Source: Beijerinckiaceae bacterium (lineage in GTDB: Bacteria > Pseudomonadota > Alphaproteobacteria > Rhizobiales > Beijerinckiaceae). From it: a DNA stretch of 64,000 bases. The DNA lies in NCBI GenBank assembly GCA_947478405.1, contig CANJVX010000002.1, positions 62,001 to 126,000 of the forward strand, read 5' to 3'. The notes under the pieces are model-generated. The model had not been told where the DNA came from, did no database searches, and was given only the letters and a program-made list of their open reading frames with translations. This document shows, piece after piece, positions 26,396-35,124 of the stretch. Made by a program: the position numbers and the translations under genes. Within the stretch, counting starts at the first letter, position 1, and the number at the start of each line of letters is the position of its first letter.

Positions 26396-27439
26396 TCATT
26401 TCTCAAAACTTCGCGCATGTTCGATCACTTTGCGCATGACACTCGGCAAAGCCTCATCATCAAGCACATCATCCTTCACAAAACGTGCGCCTTTTGGGGC
26501 TTTTCCATCATGTTGCGCCACAAAGACCGTCAACTGCAAAGCAAAATGCGTGAACACATGATCCACTTGGCCGGGCAGTTTTTTCCACTTGGCCTCAACG
26601 GGTGCTGATTGCAAGGCGTCCGCCAGTTTGAACTCCGTCGACCATTCCGTGCCCGGAATTTCCGTCATGCCGCCGAGCAAGCCCTTGTCGGGGCGCGTGC
26701 GCACCAGAACAGACCCGTCCTTGCGGCGCAGGAAGAAAGCCGCCCCCGCGCGCGACGGGCGCTCCGCCTTGGGTGCCTTCACCGGAAACTCTTCCTGCCG
26801 CCCCTCGATGCGCGCCTGACATGCCTCACTCAATGGACATAAAGAACAAGCGGGACGGCGCGGCGAACATATGGTCGCACCCAGATCCATCATGGCTTGC
26901 GCAAAATCGCCCGCGCGCTTTTGCGGCGTGAGCGTATCGGTTTTTTCGCGCACGAGAGATTTCGCCTTGGGCATCGGCTCTTCGATGGTGAAGAGGCGCG
27001 TGACAACGCGCTCAACATTGCCGTCCACCACAACAGCGCGCTTGCCAAAAGCAATGGCGGCAATGGCGGCGGCCGTATAAGGCCCGATGCCGGGCAGTGC
27101 GCGCAAACCTTCTTCCGTATCGGGAAAGCGCCCGTCATATTCGCTGGCGACCATTTTTGCGCAAGCATGCAGATTGCGCGCACGCGAATAATAGCCAAGC
27201 CCCGCCCAAGCGCGCATCACATCATCGCTAGATGCCGCCGCCAGATTTTCCACGCGGGGCCAAAACGCTAGAAATTTTTCGTAAAAGGGCTTCACCGCCT
27301 GCACGGTGGTTTGCTGCAGCATGATCTCCGACAGCCAGACCGCATAGGGATCGGCCACCACACCGGGCGCCGCACGCCAGGGCAGATGACGACGGTGGCG
27401 GTCATACCATTTGAGAAGTTTTCGGGCGGGCGCGGTCAT
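26396..27439 (-). CDS. mutY: A/G-specific adenine glycosylase
   Basis: Removes adenine mispaired with 8-oxoguanine. This 347-residue protein has HLPWRAAPGVVADPYAVWLS, the catalytic Glu in WLSEIMLQQTTVQAV, the helix-hairpin-helix LPGIGPYTAAAI, and the catalytic Asp region AQAMMDLGATIC. The iron-sulfur cysteines follow in order Cys-x6-Cys-x2-Cys-x5-Cys (CSPRRPACSLCPLSEAC). The C-terminal MutT-like domain (about residues 230-347) recognises 8-oxoG. The gene is divergent from the DUF721 gene, with REP-like and GC-rich repeats between. Confidence 0.96.
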   Translation of the reverse strand: MTAPARKLLKWYDRHRRHLPWRAAPGVVADPYAVWLSEIMLQQTTVQAVKPFYEKFLAFWPRVENLAAASSDDVMRAWAGLGYYSRARNLHACAKMVASEYDGRFPDTEEGLRALPGIGPYTAAAIAAIAFGKRAVVVDGNVERVVTRLFTIEEPMPKAKSLVREKTDTLTPQKRAGDFAQAMMDLGATICSPRRPACSLCPLSEACQARIEGRQEEFPVKAPKAERPSRAGAAFFLRRKDGSVLVRTRPDKGLLGGMTEIPGTEWSTEFKLADALQSAPVEAKWKKLPGQVDHVFTHFALQLTVFVAQHDGKAPKGARFVKDDVLDDEALPSVMRKVIEHARSFEK

Positions 27440-27469
27440 GCCGGTATTTTAGCTGTGTCGCGGCGGAGA

Positions 27470-27500
27470 TGCACCCTCTCCCAGAGGGAGGAGGAGCGGG
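27470..27500. repeat. GC-rich repeat fragment (family 2)
   Basis: CACCCTCTCCCAGAGGGAGG resembles the first half of the element at 10166. It is adjacent to REP-like copy 7. Confidence 0.5.
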
Positions 27501-27512
27501 CGCCATCGCTCC

Positions 27513-27596
27513 CGTCATTGCGAGCCGCAGGCGTGCGCCACCCAGGGGCGACACGTGAGGCTCCTGGATGGCGCACGCCTGCGGCTCGCAATGACG
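27513..27596. repeat. REP-like palindromic element, copy 7 (near-perfect hairpin)
   Basis: Arms CGTCATTGCGAGCCGCAGGC and GCCTGCGGCTCGCAATGACG pair perfectly, and the inner arms GTGCGCCA and TGGCGCAC also match, around a loop with ACACGTGAGG. This is the most regular copy in the window, in the mutY/DUF721 divergent gap. Confidence 0.88.
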
Positions 27597-27621
27597 GTCC
27601 TTGGCATGGTAGGCTCGCCGC

Positions 27622-28143
27622 ATGACCATTGCCCCCCGCAGCCGCCCAAAAACCTTTGCGCTTGCCGATCTCATGGCCAAAGCCATGGACCCGGTTCTGG
27701 CCAAGCAGGGCTTTGGCGCAGCCGATCTGGTTCTCAATTGGGATGAGATCGTTGGCGAGCGGCTGGCGCGCGTCTGCGAGCCGATCAAATTGCAATGGCC
27801 AGCCCGCCCGCCCAAAGCAGAGCCCGGCTTTGCGCTGGAGCCCGCCTCCCTCATCGTGCGCGTGGAAAGTGGCTTTGCCGTTGAACTCCAGCATATCGGG
27901 GGCACGCTCATCGAGCGCGTCAACACGCATCTTGGCTGGCGCTGTGTGGGCAAGCTGCTCCTGCGCCAAGGCCCCGTTGGCAAGGGCAAGAAAGCCACCC
28001 GCGTGAAACCAGCGGCCGATCCTGTCGCGCGCCGACAAGCTGAGGCCGAGACGGCCGCGATCGCAGATGATGGCCTGCGCGATGCTCTCATCCGGCTTGG
28101 TGAGCGCGTCATTGCCGAGAAGCGCGCCAAGGACGGCAGCTGA
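27622..28143 (+). CDS. DUF721 (DciA-like) protein
   Basis: A 173-residue protein with the DUF721 core: LADLMAKAMDPVLAKQGF, LVLNWDEIVGERLARVCEPI, the strand LIVRVESGFAVELQHIGGT, and VNTHLGWRCVGKLLLRQGP. DUF721 includes DciA, the ancestral loader of the replicative helicase DnaB in bacteria lacking DnaC. The C-terminal 50 residues are charged and probably flexible. Its position between mutY and the DsbA-like/smc genes is a familiar Hyphomicrobiales arrangement. The DciA role is inferred from the family only. Confidence 0.85.
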   Translation: MTIAPRSRPKTFALADLMAKAMDPVLAKQGFGAADLVLNWDEIVGERLARVCEPIKLQWPARPPKAEPGFALEPASLIVRVESGFAVELQHIGGTLIERVNTHLGWRCVGKLLLRQGPVGKGKKATRVKPAADPVARRQAEAETAAIADDGLRDALIRLGERVIAEKRAKDGS

Positions 28144-28250
28144 CACGAAGCAGATGTCGCCCTTGCGCATCACCCCTCATCTTGCCACATTCTTGCGCAC
28201 CTCTGGCTGCGCACCTCCGTGCGCACCATCGATAAACAGGACCGCCCGAC

Positions 28251-28907
28251 ATGACGATCGACAAGACAAAGACACGCCGCGACCTTTTGCAGACCATGGC
28301 CGCTGGTGGTGCGCTTGCGGCTCTTCCCTCGATCGCTTTTGCGCAGGCGGCGGGCGATGTACCGATGATGCAGCTGATGCAGCCAAGCCCTCTGCCCGAT
28401 CTCTGGGTGGGCTCGAAAGATGCGCCCGTCGCCATGATTGAATATGCCTCGATGACCTGCCCGCATTGCGCACACTTTCATAACGAGACATGGCCGGAAT
28501 TGAAGAAGGCCTATATTGACACAGGCAAAGTGCGCTTTGTTCTGCGCGAATTCCCCTTCGATCCGCTGGCGACCGCGGGCTTCATGCTGGCGCGCTGCTC
28601 GGGTGACGACAAGCGTGAAGCTGTTGTCGAATTGCTCTTCGCCCAGCAGGCCAATTGGGCCTTCAAGGACAAGCCGCTGGAAGGCCTCCAGAACGTCATC
28701 CGCCAGACCGGAATGGCGCAGCAGACCTTCGAATCATGCCTTCGCGACAAGGCGCTTTATGACAATGTAAATGCAGTGCGCGACCGCGCCACGAAGGATT
28801 TCAAGGTCGATTCGACCCCCACTTTCTTCATCAACGGCAAGAAGGTGAACGGCTCCATCCCGTTGGCAGAATTCGCCAAAATCATCGACCCCCTAATCCA
28901 GGGGTGA
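28251..28907 (+). CDS. Periplasmic DsbA-family thioredoxin-fold protein
   Basis: A 218-residue protein with a Tat-like signal (KTRRDLLQTMAAGG ... SIAFAQA; twin Arg at 9-10). The thioredoxin-fold domain contains the active-site CPHC at residues 70-73 in EYASMTCPHCAHFHNETW, the cis-Pro region VDSTPTFFINGKKVNGSI, and an inserted helical domain between them. It belongs to the BdbD/ScsC-like DsbA group (DsbA_FGE or thioredoxin_4). It probably oxidises or isomerises disulfides in exported proteins. The pathway partner DsbB is not in the window. It is followed by smc after a 155-base gap. Confidence 0.92.
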   Translation: MTIDKTKTRRDLLQTMAAGGALAALPSIAFAQAAGDVPMMQLMQPSPLPDLWVGSKDAPVAMIEYASMTCPHCAHFHNETWPELKKAYIDTGKVRFVLREFPFDPLATAGFMLARCSGDDKREAVVELLFAQQANWAFKDKPLEGLQNVIRQTGMAQQTFESCLRDKALYDNVNAVRDRATKDFKVDSTPTFFINGKKVNGSIPLAEFAKIIDPLIQG

Positions 28908-29062
28908 GGCACTCCGGCCCGATTTGGCTGGATAAGTCCCCTCTTTGCACAGGAAATCGACGGGCCCAGCTTGAACACGGGGCTTGCTTGTGACGCCTTA
29001 GGGCGCTCGCCTTGGACCCTCGCGGCTCCGGGCCTATTTCCCCTTGAGGTTACAGCGTTCCC

Positions 29063-32000
29063 ATGAAGTTCAACCGCCTGCGCATCGTCGGTTTCAAGAG
29101 TTTCTGCGAGACAACCGATTTCCAGATCGAGCCCGGCCTTACCGGCATTGTGGGCCCAAACGGCTGTGGCAAGTCCAACCTTGTCGAAGCCATGCGCTGG
29201 GTGATGGGCGAAAACTCCTACAAGAACATGCGCGCGTCCGGCATGGACGATGTGATCTTCTCGGGCTCAGGCAATCGTCCTGCCCGCAACACGGCTGAAG
29301 TCGCGCTGGTGCTCGACAATGGGGATCGCTCCGCTCCGCCTGCTTTCAACGATGCTGATATGATCGAAGTCTCGCGCCGTATCGAGCGCGAGCAAGGCTC
29401 GACCTATCGCGTCAACAGCAAGGAAGTGCGCGCAAAAGACGTAACGCTACTCTTTGCTGACGCCTCCACGGGTGCCCGTTCGCCCGCCATGGTGGGCCAG
29501 GGCCGCATTGGTGAAATCATCTCGGCCAAGCCGCAACAGCGCCGCCGTATTCTCGAAGAAGCTGCCGGCATTGCCGGACTTCATTCGCGCCGCCATGAAG
29601 CCGAACTGCGTCTGAAAGGTGCCGAAGAAAATCTCGGCCGTCTCGAAGACGTTATCAAACAGGTCGAAAGCCAAATCGACAGTCTGAAGCGTCAGGCGCG
29701 CCAAGCCTCGCGCTACAAAAATCTCGCGGGCGACATTCGCCGCAACGAGGCTTTGCTCTACCACATCGGCTGGAACGACGTGACGCAGGCGCTCGCACAA
29801 GGTGAGCGCAAGCTGAATGAAGACACGGGCGAAGTGGCAGAGCGCACGCGCATGCAGGCGGAAGCCGCGCGCTTGCAGGCTATTGCCGCGCACGGCCTGC
29901 CCGCCCTTCGTGATGAAGAAGCCAAGGCGGGAGCGGCTTTGCAGCGCCTGATTCTGGCGCGCGACCAGCTCGAAGGTGAGGAAAAGCGCGCGCAGGAGCG
30001 CGCCGCCGAACTGGAGCGCCGCCTCGCCCAGCTCACCCGCGATCTTGAGCGCGAAATGGCGCTCATCGACGATGCAGCCGGCGTTCTCGCCAAGCTCGAC
30101 GGGGAAGCCGCCGAGATTGATGCGGCCAATGAAAATGCCGCCGAGTCTGAATTTGCCGCGAAAGAAAAGCTCGCTGACACAGAAGGCGCGCTGGCCGATG
30201 CCGAGCGCGATCTCACTGAAGCCCAAGCCGCCATTGCCGATCTGAATGCGCGCCGCAACGCACTTGAAGCCGCGTTGCGCGAAGAGACCCAACGCTTTGA
30301 GCGTTTCGATGCGGAATGGCGCAAGGTTGCCAGCGAACTCGCCCAGCTGAAACAAGGTGCAGCCTCTGACGAAGAGATTGAATCTCTCGCAATGGCGCTG
30401 GAAGAGGCTTCCGAGAATGCTGCCTCCCTCGAAGAGGCAATGCTGGCAACAGAAATACGCCACGCTGCCGCGCGCGAGCAGGAAACAGCGACCCGCAATC
30501 CTCTGGTCGAAGCCGAGCGCCGCGCGCAGCGCCTCGAAACAGAAGTGCGCACACTCTCCAACCTGCTCAACACAGCCTCTGGTGATCTGTGGCCCCCGGT
30601 GGTCGACGAAATCACAGTTGAAAAGGGTTATGAAGCCGCCCTTGGCGCGGCATTGGGCGATGATCTCGATGCCTCGACCAATCCGTCAGCGCCCGCCCAT
30701 TGGGGTCAGGCGTCAGATGAGGCCAATGATGCAACGCTGCCCATGGGCGTGCGCGCACTCGCCGATGTGGTAAAAGCACCTGCCGTTCTGGCGCGTCGCC
30801 TTTCGCAGATTGGCATTGTGCTGAAGAGCGAAGGCGCGCAGCTGCAAAAGCGCCTGCGCCCGGGCCAGCGGCTTGTCTCCAAAGAGGGTGACTTCTGGCG
30901 CTGGGATGGTTTTTCCGCTGCTGCCGAAGCCCCTACACCGGCAGCCCGTCGCTTGGTTGAAAAGAACCGTCTCGGCGATTTGAAGATCGAAGCCACAGAA
31001 GCGCGTGAAGCAGCCAATGTGTGCAAACAGGCCGCTGAAACCGCGCAGGCCGAATTGCGCGAAGCCAGCGTTGCGGAAATGAACGCCCGCCAGACCGCGC
31101 GCGCTGCTGCGCGTCAGGTGGAAGAGGCGCGCGAAAAACTCTCGGTCGCCGAGCGCACCCGCGCCCAGATTGCAACCCGCATTTCCGCGCTCGAAGAAAG
31201 CGTCACCCGCTTTGCAGAAAACCGCGACGAAGCTTTGGTCAAGAAGACAGATGCGCAAGGCGCATTGAACAGCCTTGCTGCCACACAATCCATGGTCAAC
31301 AAGCTGGAGCGCGCCCGCGCTGAAGCAGGCCAGCACCGCGCCTTTGCGGCCGAAGCGCGCGCCGCCGTGCAAGGTCTGGCACGTGAGGCGGAATTGCGTC
31401 AGCGCCGCCGCGAAGCCATCGAGCTGGAGCGCCATTCCTGGGCCGAACGCCGCGCCAAGGCGACCGTGCAAATTGAAGAGATTCAGTTACGCACGGAGGA
31501 AACGCGCGAAGAGCAGTTGATCCTTGCCGAAGCGCCAAATGAATTCATTCAGCAGCGCCGCGCGCTGATGGACCAGATTGCGCAGGCTGAAGAGGGCCGC
31601 AAGGAAGCCTCTGATCGTCGCGCCTCTGCCGAAAACGATCTGGCTGATGCCGACCGCATGGCGCGCGCCTCCATCGATGCGATGAGCCAGGCGCGTGAAG
31701 AACGTGCGCGCACGGAAGCCCGCGTGGAAGCGTTGCGCGAGCGCCGCGAAGCCTTGCTGAAAGACATTGCCACCAATCTCGAATGCGAGCCCCATGGTGT
31801 TGCGGCTCTGGCAGGCGTTGAGCCAGGTCAGGATTTGCCGGAGGCGGCGACGATTGAAAAGACGCTCGAACAGCTGAAGTCGGATCGCGAACGTCTGGGT
31901 GCGGTCAATCTGCGCGCAGATGAAGAGCTGCAGGAAATTGAATCCAAGGCCCTCGCCATGGTCACCGAGCGCGATGATCTGACCGAAGCCATTCGCAAAC

Positions 32001-32521
32001 TGCGCCTTGCCATTCAAAGCCTCAACAAGGAAGGCCGCGAGCGCCTTGTAGAAGCGTTTGAGAAAGTGAATGGCTATTTCAAGGAATTGTTCACCTCGCT
32101 GTTTGGCGGTGGGTCAGCGGAATTGCAGCTGATCGAGAGTGATGATCCGCTGGAAGCCGGCCTCGAAATTCTTGCCCGTCCGCCGGGCAAGAAGCCGCAG
32201 ACGATGACGCTTCTTTCGGGTGGCGAGCAGGCACTCACCGCGCTGTCGCTGATCTTTGCGGTATTCTTGACGAACCCCTCGCCGATCTGCGTGCTGGACG
32301 AAGTGGACGCCCCGCTCGACGACGCCAATGTCGAGCGTTTCTGTGATCTGTTGGAAGCCATGCGCGGGCGCACCGACACGCGCTTCATTACGATCACGCA
32401 TAATCCGATCACGATGGCGCGTATGGACCGCTTGTTTGGCGTAACTATGGCCGAACGCGGCGTCTCGCAGCTCGTCAGTGTCGATCTGGAACAGGCAGAG
32501 AAGTTTCTGGAACCAGCTTAA
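29063..32521 (+). CDS. smc: Chromosome segregation protein SMC
   Basis: A 1152-residue SMC ATPase that organises chromosomes with ScpA/ScpB. The N-terminal head has Walker A in GPNGCGKSNL (residues 31-40). Two long coiled coils (about 165-500 and 655-985) flank a hinge at about 510-650 (VDEITVEKGYEAALGAALGD). The C-terminal head has the ABC signature LLSGGEQALTALSLIF and Walker B in ICVLDEVDAPLDDANVERF. The proteins used as DNA-bound loaders (ScpA/B, ParB) are not in this window. A rho-independent terminator follows immediately. Confidence 0.97.
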   Translation: MKFNRLRIVGFKSFCETTDFQIEPGLTGIVGPNGCGKSNLVEAMRWVMGENSYKNMRASGMDDVIFSGSGNRPARNTAEVALVLDNGDRSAPPAFNDADMIEVSRRIEREQGSTYRVNSKEVRAKDVTLLFADASTGARSPAMVGQGRIGEIISAKPQQRRRILEEAAGIAGLHSRRHEAELRLKGAEENLGRLEDVIKQVESQIDSLKRQARQASRYKNLAGDIRRNEALLYHIGWNDVTQALAQGERKLNEDTGEVAERTRMQAEAARLQAIAAHGLPALRDEEAKAGAALQRLILARDQLEGEEKRAQERAAELERRLAQLTRDLEREMALIDDAAGVLAKLDGEAAEIDAANENAAESEFAAKEKLADTEGALADAERDLTEAQAAIADLNARRNALEAALREETQRFERFDAEWRKVASELAQLKQGAASDEEIESLAMALEEASENAASLEEAMLATEIRHAAAREQETATRNPLVEAERRAQRLETEVRTLSNLLNTASGDLWPPVVDEITVEKGYEAALGAALGDDLDASTNPSAPAHWGQASDEANDATLPMGVRALADVVKAPAVLARRLSQIGIVLKSEGAQLQKRLRPGQRLVSKEGDFWRWDGFSAAAEAPTPAARRLVEKNRLGDLKIEATEAREAANVCKQAAETAQAELREASVAEMNARQTARAAARQVEEAREKLSVAERTRAQIATRISALEESVTRFAENRDEALVKKTDAQGALNSLAATQSMVNKLERARAEAGQHRAFAAEARAAVQGLAREAELRQRRREAIELERHSWAERRAKATVQIEEIQLRTEETREEQLILAEAPNEFIQQRRALMDQIAQAEEGRKEASDRRASAENDLADADRMARASIDAMSQAREERARTEARVEALRERREALLKDIATNLECEPHGVAALAGVEPGQDLPEAATIEKTLEQLKSDRERLGAVNLRADEELQEIESKALAMVTERDDLTEAIRKLRLAIQSLNKEGRERLVEAFEKVNGYFKELFTSLFGGGSAELQLIESDDPLEAGLEILARPPGKKPQTMTLLSGGEQALTALSLIFAVFLTNPSPICVLDEVDAPLDDANVERFCDLLEAMRGRTDTRFITITHNPITMARMDRLFGVTMAERGVSQLVSVDLEQAEKFLEPA

Positions 32522-32540
32522 TACGCGGGTTCAGTGGAAT

Positions 32541-32570
32541 AAAAAAGGCGGCCTTCGGGTCGCCTTTTTT
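32541..32570 (+). terminator. Rho-independent terminator after smc
   Basis: AAAAAAGGCGGCC, loop TTCG, then GGTCGCC and a T-run. The stem is GC-rich with one mismatch, 20 bases after the smc stop; symmetric A and T tracts allow bidirectional use. Confidence 0.88.
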
Positions 32571-32574
32571 ACTC

Positions 32575-32604
32575 AGTCATTGCGATCAAAGCGAAGCAAT
32601 GACG
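32575..32604. repeat. REP-like element, copy 8 (minimal)
   Basis: GTCATTGCGATC, then AAAGCGAAGCAATGACGG. The central part is deleted. It lies between smc and lldD, which are convergent. Confidence 0.6.
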
Positions 32605-32617
32605 GCCTAGAAGACCG

Positions 32618-33778
32618 TCAATTCCCACCACGCCAAATATCATCACCATTGATATCGGCCACGCGTTGCTTGCCGATATAGGCCATGGTGCGGCGCATTT
32701 CGTCTTTGAGGACGGAGAGCGCTTTCAGCGCGCCAGCTTCCCCGCCTGCACCAATGCCATAAAGCGTTGCGCGGCCGGTGAGCACCGCATCAGCGCCCAG
32801 CGCCAGACATTTCACAATGTCAGAGCCGCGCCGCACACCCGAATCTACAAATATTGTTGTGCGATCACCCACTGCTTGCGCAATGCTTGGCAAAACGTCG
32901 AGCGTGGCGGGTGCTGAATCCATATTGCGGCCACCGTGGTTGGACACAACGATACCATCGGCACCATGATCAAGCGCACGGCGCGCGTCGTCGGCGCGCA
33001 TAATGCCTTTGATCACCAATTTGCCCGGCCAGATCTCGCGCAATTTCTCGACATCGGCCCAGCTCACCTGATCAGCGCGCAAAGCTTTGTCCTGCGACTT
33101 CTTGCCGGTGAATTTGTCGCGATATTTGGCGGGGTAGTTGATGTGCTCAGGCATGCCTGACGAGGTGATATAGCGGCCAATCACATTGAGCATCCATTCG
33201 GGGTGGCTCAACATGTCGACAATGCTTTTTGCGTTGACCTTATAGGGCTGCGAAAAACCATTACGCGCATTGTGTTCGCGATTGGCGCCATGGCCGATAT
33301 CGACCGTCCAGATGAGCGTTTCAAAACCAGCGGCCGCCGCGCGGCGCACGAGTTCGTAAGAGAGTTCCTTCTCGCGCCACATATAAAGCTGGAACCATGG
33401 ACGTCCGCCCGCTTCTGCTACTTTTTCCATGGGCGTGTTAGAGCCAGTGGCCAATGTGAAGGGTAAGCCCGCTTTGGCGGCAGCCTTGGCGAGTTCATAT
33501 TCGCCTTCATACCAGCACAGGCCTGCAATGCCAGTGGGTGCAATGACCATGGGGAGCGATGCAGGCTTGCCGAAAATAGTCGTGTCCATTTTCACGTCGG
33601 ACACATCGACGAGAATGCGATTGAGAAGTTTCAGATCTTCGAAGGCGCGGCGATTATTGCCCAGCGCCACCATGTCTTCCGTGCCCTTGTCGACATATTC
33701 GAAGACACCCTTGGGCAGTCGGCGACGGGCAACCTCGCGCAGATCAGCAATATTATAGCAATGGTCGAGACCACCCAT
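32618..33778 (-). CDS. lldD: FMN-dependent alpha-hydroxy-acid (L-lactate) dehydrogenase
   Basis: A 386-residue flavoenzyme oxidising L-lactate or a similar hydroxy acid to the keto acid, passing electrons to quinone. The start MGGLDHCYNIADLREVARRR fits, followed by FMN-binding VIAPTGIAGLCW, the catalytic His/Arg motif VVSNHGGRNMDSAPATL, and FVDSGVRRGSDIVKCLALG. Fourteen more in-frame codons lie upstream, but ATG 33778 has a strong GAGGGGGAA ribosome site. Lactate is the likeliest but not proven substrate. It is divergent from an ABC transporter, with a REP-like element and a perfect palindrome between them. Confidence 0.92.
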   Translation of the reverse strand: MGGLDHCYNIADLREVARRRLPKGVFEYVDKGTEDMVALGNNRRAFEDLKLLNRILVDVSDVKMDTTIFGKPASLPMVIAPTGIAGLCWYEGEYELAKAAAKAGLPFTLATGSNTPMEKVAEAGGRPWFQLYMWREKELSYELVRRAAAAGFETLIWTVDIGHGANREHNARNGFSQPYKVNAKSIVDMLSHPEWMLNVIGRYITSSGMPEHINYPAKYRDKFTGKKSQDKALRADQVSWADVEKLREIWPGKLVIKGIMRADDARRALDHGADGIVVSNHGGRNMDSAPATLDVLPSIAQAVGDRTTIFVDSGVRRGSDIVKCLALGADAVLTGRATLYGIGAGGEAGALKALSVLKDEMRRTMAYIGKQRVADINGDDIWRGGN

Positions 33779-33866
33779 GTTTCCCCCTCGCACGGTCTTG
33801 GGATGCCGCGTTTCATTCACGCGCGAGTGTAAGGTGCACGCCTGATGTGTAAAGAGGCTCTCCCAC

Positions 33867-33947
33867 CGTCATTGCGAGCGAATCGAAGCAATCCAGTGGC
33901 CTCACGTGGGGTTTTCTGGATTGCTTCGCCTACTGCTCGCAATGACG
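33867..33947. repeat. REP-like palindromic element, copy 9
   Basis: CGTCATTGCGAGCGAATCG to CAATCCAG, centre CCTCACGTGGGG, right arm CTGGATTGCTTCGCC to GCTCGCAATGACG. Confidence 0.85.
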
Positions 33948-33952
33948 ATATT

Positions 33953-33972
33953 AATACATTTATAAATGTATT
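33953..33972. promoter_or_regulatory. 20-bp perfect palindrome, candidate operator
   Basis: AATACATTTA followed directly by its exact inverse complement TAAATGTATT. It is AT-rich and sits in the lldD/ABC divergent region just upstream of the candidate ABC promoter. The binding factor is unknown; it does not match a consensus I can name with confidence. Confidence 0.55.
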
Positions 33973-33981
33973 TTAAATCAA

Positions 33982-34011
33982 TTCACACCAGAAACAGAAA
34001 AATGCTAGAAT
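33982..34011 (+). promoter_or_regulatory. Candidate promoter for the ABC transporter operon
   Basis: TTCACA at 33982-33987, an 18-base spacer and TAGAAT at 34006-34011 resemble a sigma-70 promoter, ending 30 bases before the ATG at 34042. The palindrome at 33953-33972 lies nine bases upstream of the -35. Confidence 0.45.
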
Positions 34012-34041
34012 GGTTCATCTGGTTTCATAAGGATGATCCCC

Positions 34042-35049
34042 ATGCGCCATCTCCCTACTCTGGCCGCCCTTGGCCTTGCCGCCGCCATCACCACACCTGC
34101 ATGCGCCCAGCAGCAAGTTCGCGTTGGCATTATTCCGGTGCTTGGTACCGCGCCCGTTCTCGTGCTCGATAAGGAAGGCTGGGCCAAACAGGCAGGCCTT
34201 GATCTGAAATTCACGACCTTCGAATCCGGCCCCTTGATGATTCAAGCGCTCGCGTCCGGCACGATCGATGTCTATGTCGCAGGCGTTGCCCCGCTTGGTG
34301 TCGCGCGCTCCAAGGGCATTGATGTGACCGTTGTCGCAGCGACTGCAGTAGAAGAAATGACTGTTGCCGCAGGCGGCAAGCTCGCCCCCTTCTTCAAGGA
34401 CGGCGTGAAAGCCGCCGATGCGCTGAAAGCGTTCCGTGCAGAAACCGGCAAGGCGGCGCGCCTCGCCACACAGCCTCCAGGCTCTGTGCCCCACACCACG
34501 CTTGTCCATTGGCTCGAACAAGTCACCAAAGCGGACAAGGCCGATTATGAAATCGTGCCGATGGGCATTGATGCCACCCAAAACGCACTGCTCACAGGCG
34601 CCGTCGATGGCGCCACCATTCGCGAACCCACCGACACAATCGTTCAACAGCGTGACAAGCGCATCAAGATTGTGGCGCTGGGCGGCGAGATGTTCCCCGC
34701 ACAACCCGGCACAGTACTGGCCGTCTCTGGCGACTTTCTGAAGAAGAACCCTGCTGGCGTTCAGGCGTTGGTCGATGGCACGGTGAAAGCGGTCGATCTT
34801 ATCGCCAAAGATCCCAAGCGCGTCGCCCCTGCCATCGAAGCTGCACTTGGCAAAGGCCTGATCGACACAGATACGATTGTCGCCGCACTGACATCGCCCG
34901 CATCAAAATTCACCGCCAATCCGCTGCAGATCGTCGATGCGACTAAGAAGATGCAGGCCTATCAAGTCTCCATCGGCACACTCGACAAGGATGTGCCGAT
35001 GGAGGGCCTCTTCGATGCGTCTTTCTACAAAAACGCGACGGCCAAGTAA
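34042..35049 (+). CDS. ABC transporter substrate-binding protein (NitT/TauT, SsuA-like)
   Basis: A 335-residue periplasmic protein with a signal peptide (MRHLPTLAALGLAAAITTPACA). It then has RVGIIPVLGTAPVLVLDKEG, LMIQALASGTIDVYVAGVAP and a late AVSGDFLKKNPAGVQALVDG, the pattern of nitrate/sulfonate/taurine-type binding proteins. The ligand cannot be named. ATG 34042 is preferred to ATG 34033 because AAGGA lies eight bases upstream of it. It starts a three-gene cassette with permease and ATPase, separated from the permease by 75 bases that hold a possible hairpin (CTGGCAAGCAGG and CCTGCTTGCCAG type symmetry is only partial). Confidence 0.9.
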   Translation: MRHLPTLAALGLAAAITTPACAQQQVRVGIIPVLGTAPVLVLDKEGWAKQAGLDLKFTTFESGPLMIQALASGTIDVYVAGVAPLGVARSKGIDVTVVAATAVEEMTVAAGGKLAPFFKDGVKAADALKAFRAETGKAARLATQPPGSVPHTTLVHWLEQVTKADKADYEIVPMGIDATQNALLTGAVDGATIREPTDTIVQQRDKRIKIVALGGEMFPAQPGTVLAVSGDFLKKNPAGVQALVDGTVKAVDLIAKDPKRVAPAIEAALGKGLIDTDTIVAALTSPASKFTANPLQIVDATKKMQAYQVSIGTLDKDVPMEGLFDASFYKNATAK

Positions 35050-35124
35050 GCCTGCAACTAAACTTGACACAGAGACTGGCAAGCAGGACAGCTTGCCAGT
35101 CTTGTCTTTTGAAAGCCTCTCCAT

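Noticed and set aside
29447-30463. Long minus-strand frames opposite smc
   Set aside because: They arise from the alanine- and glutamate-rich coiled-coil codons of smc and have no motif.
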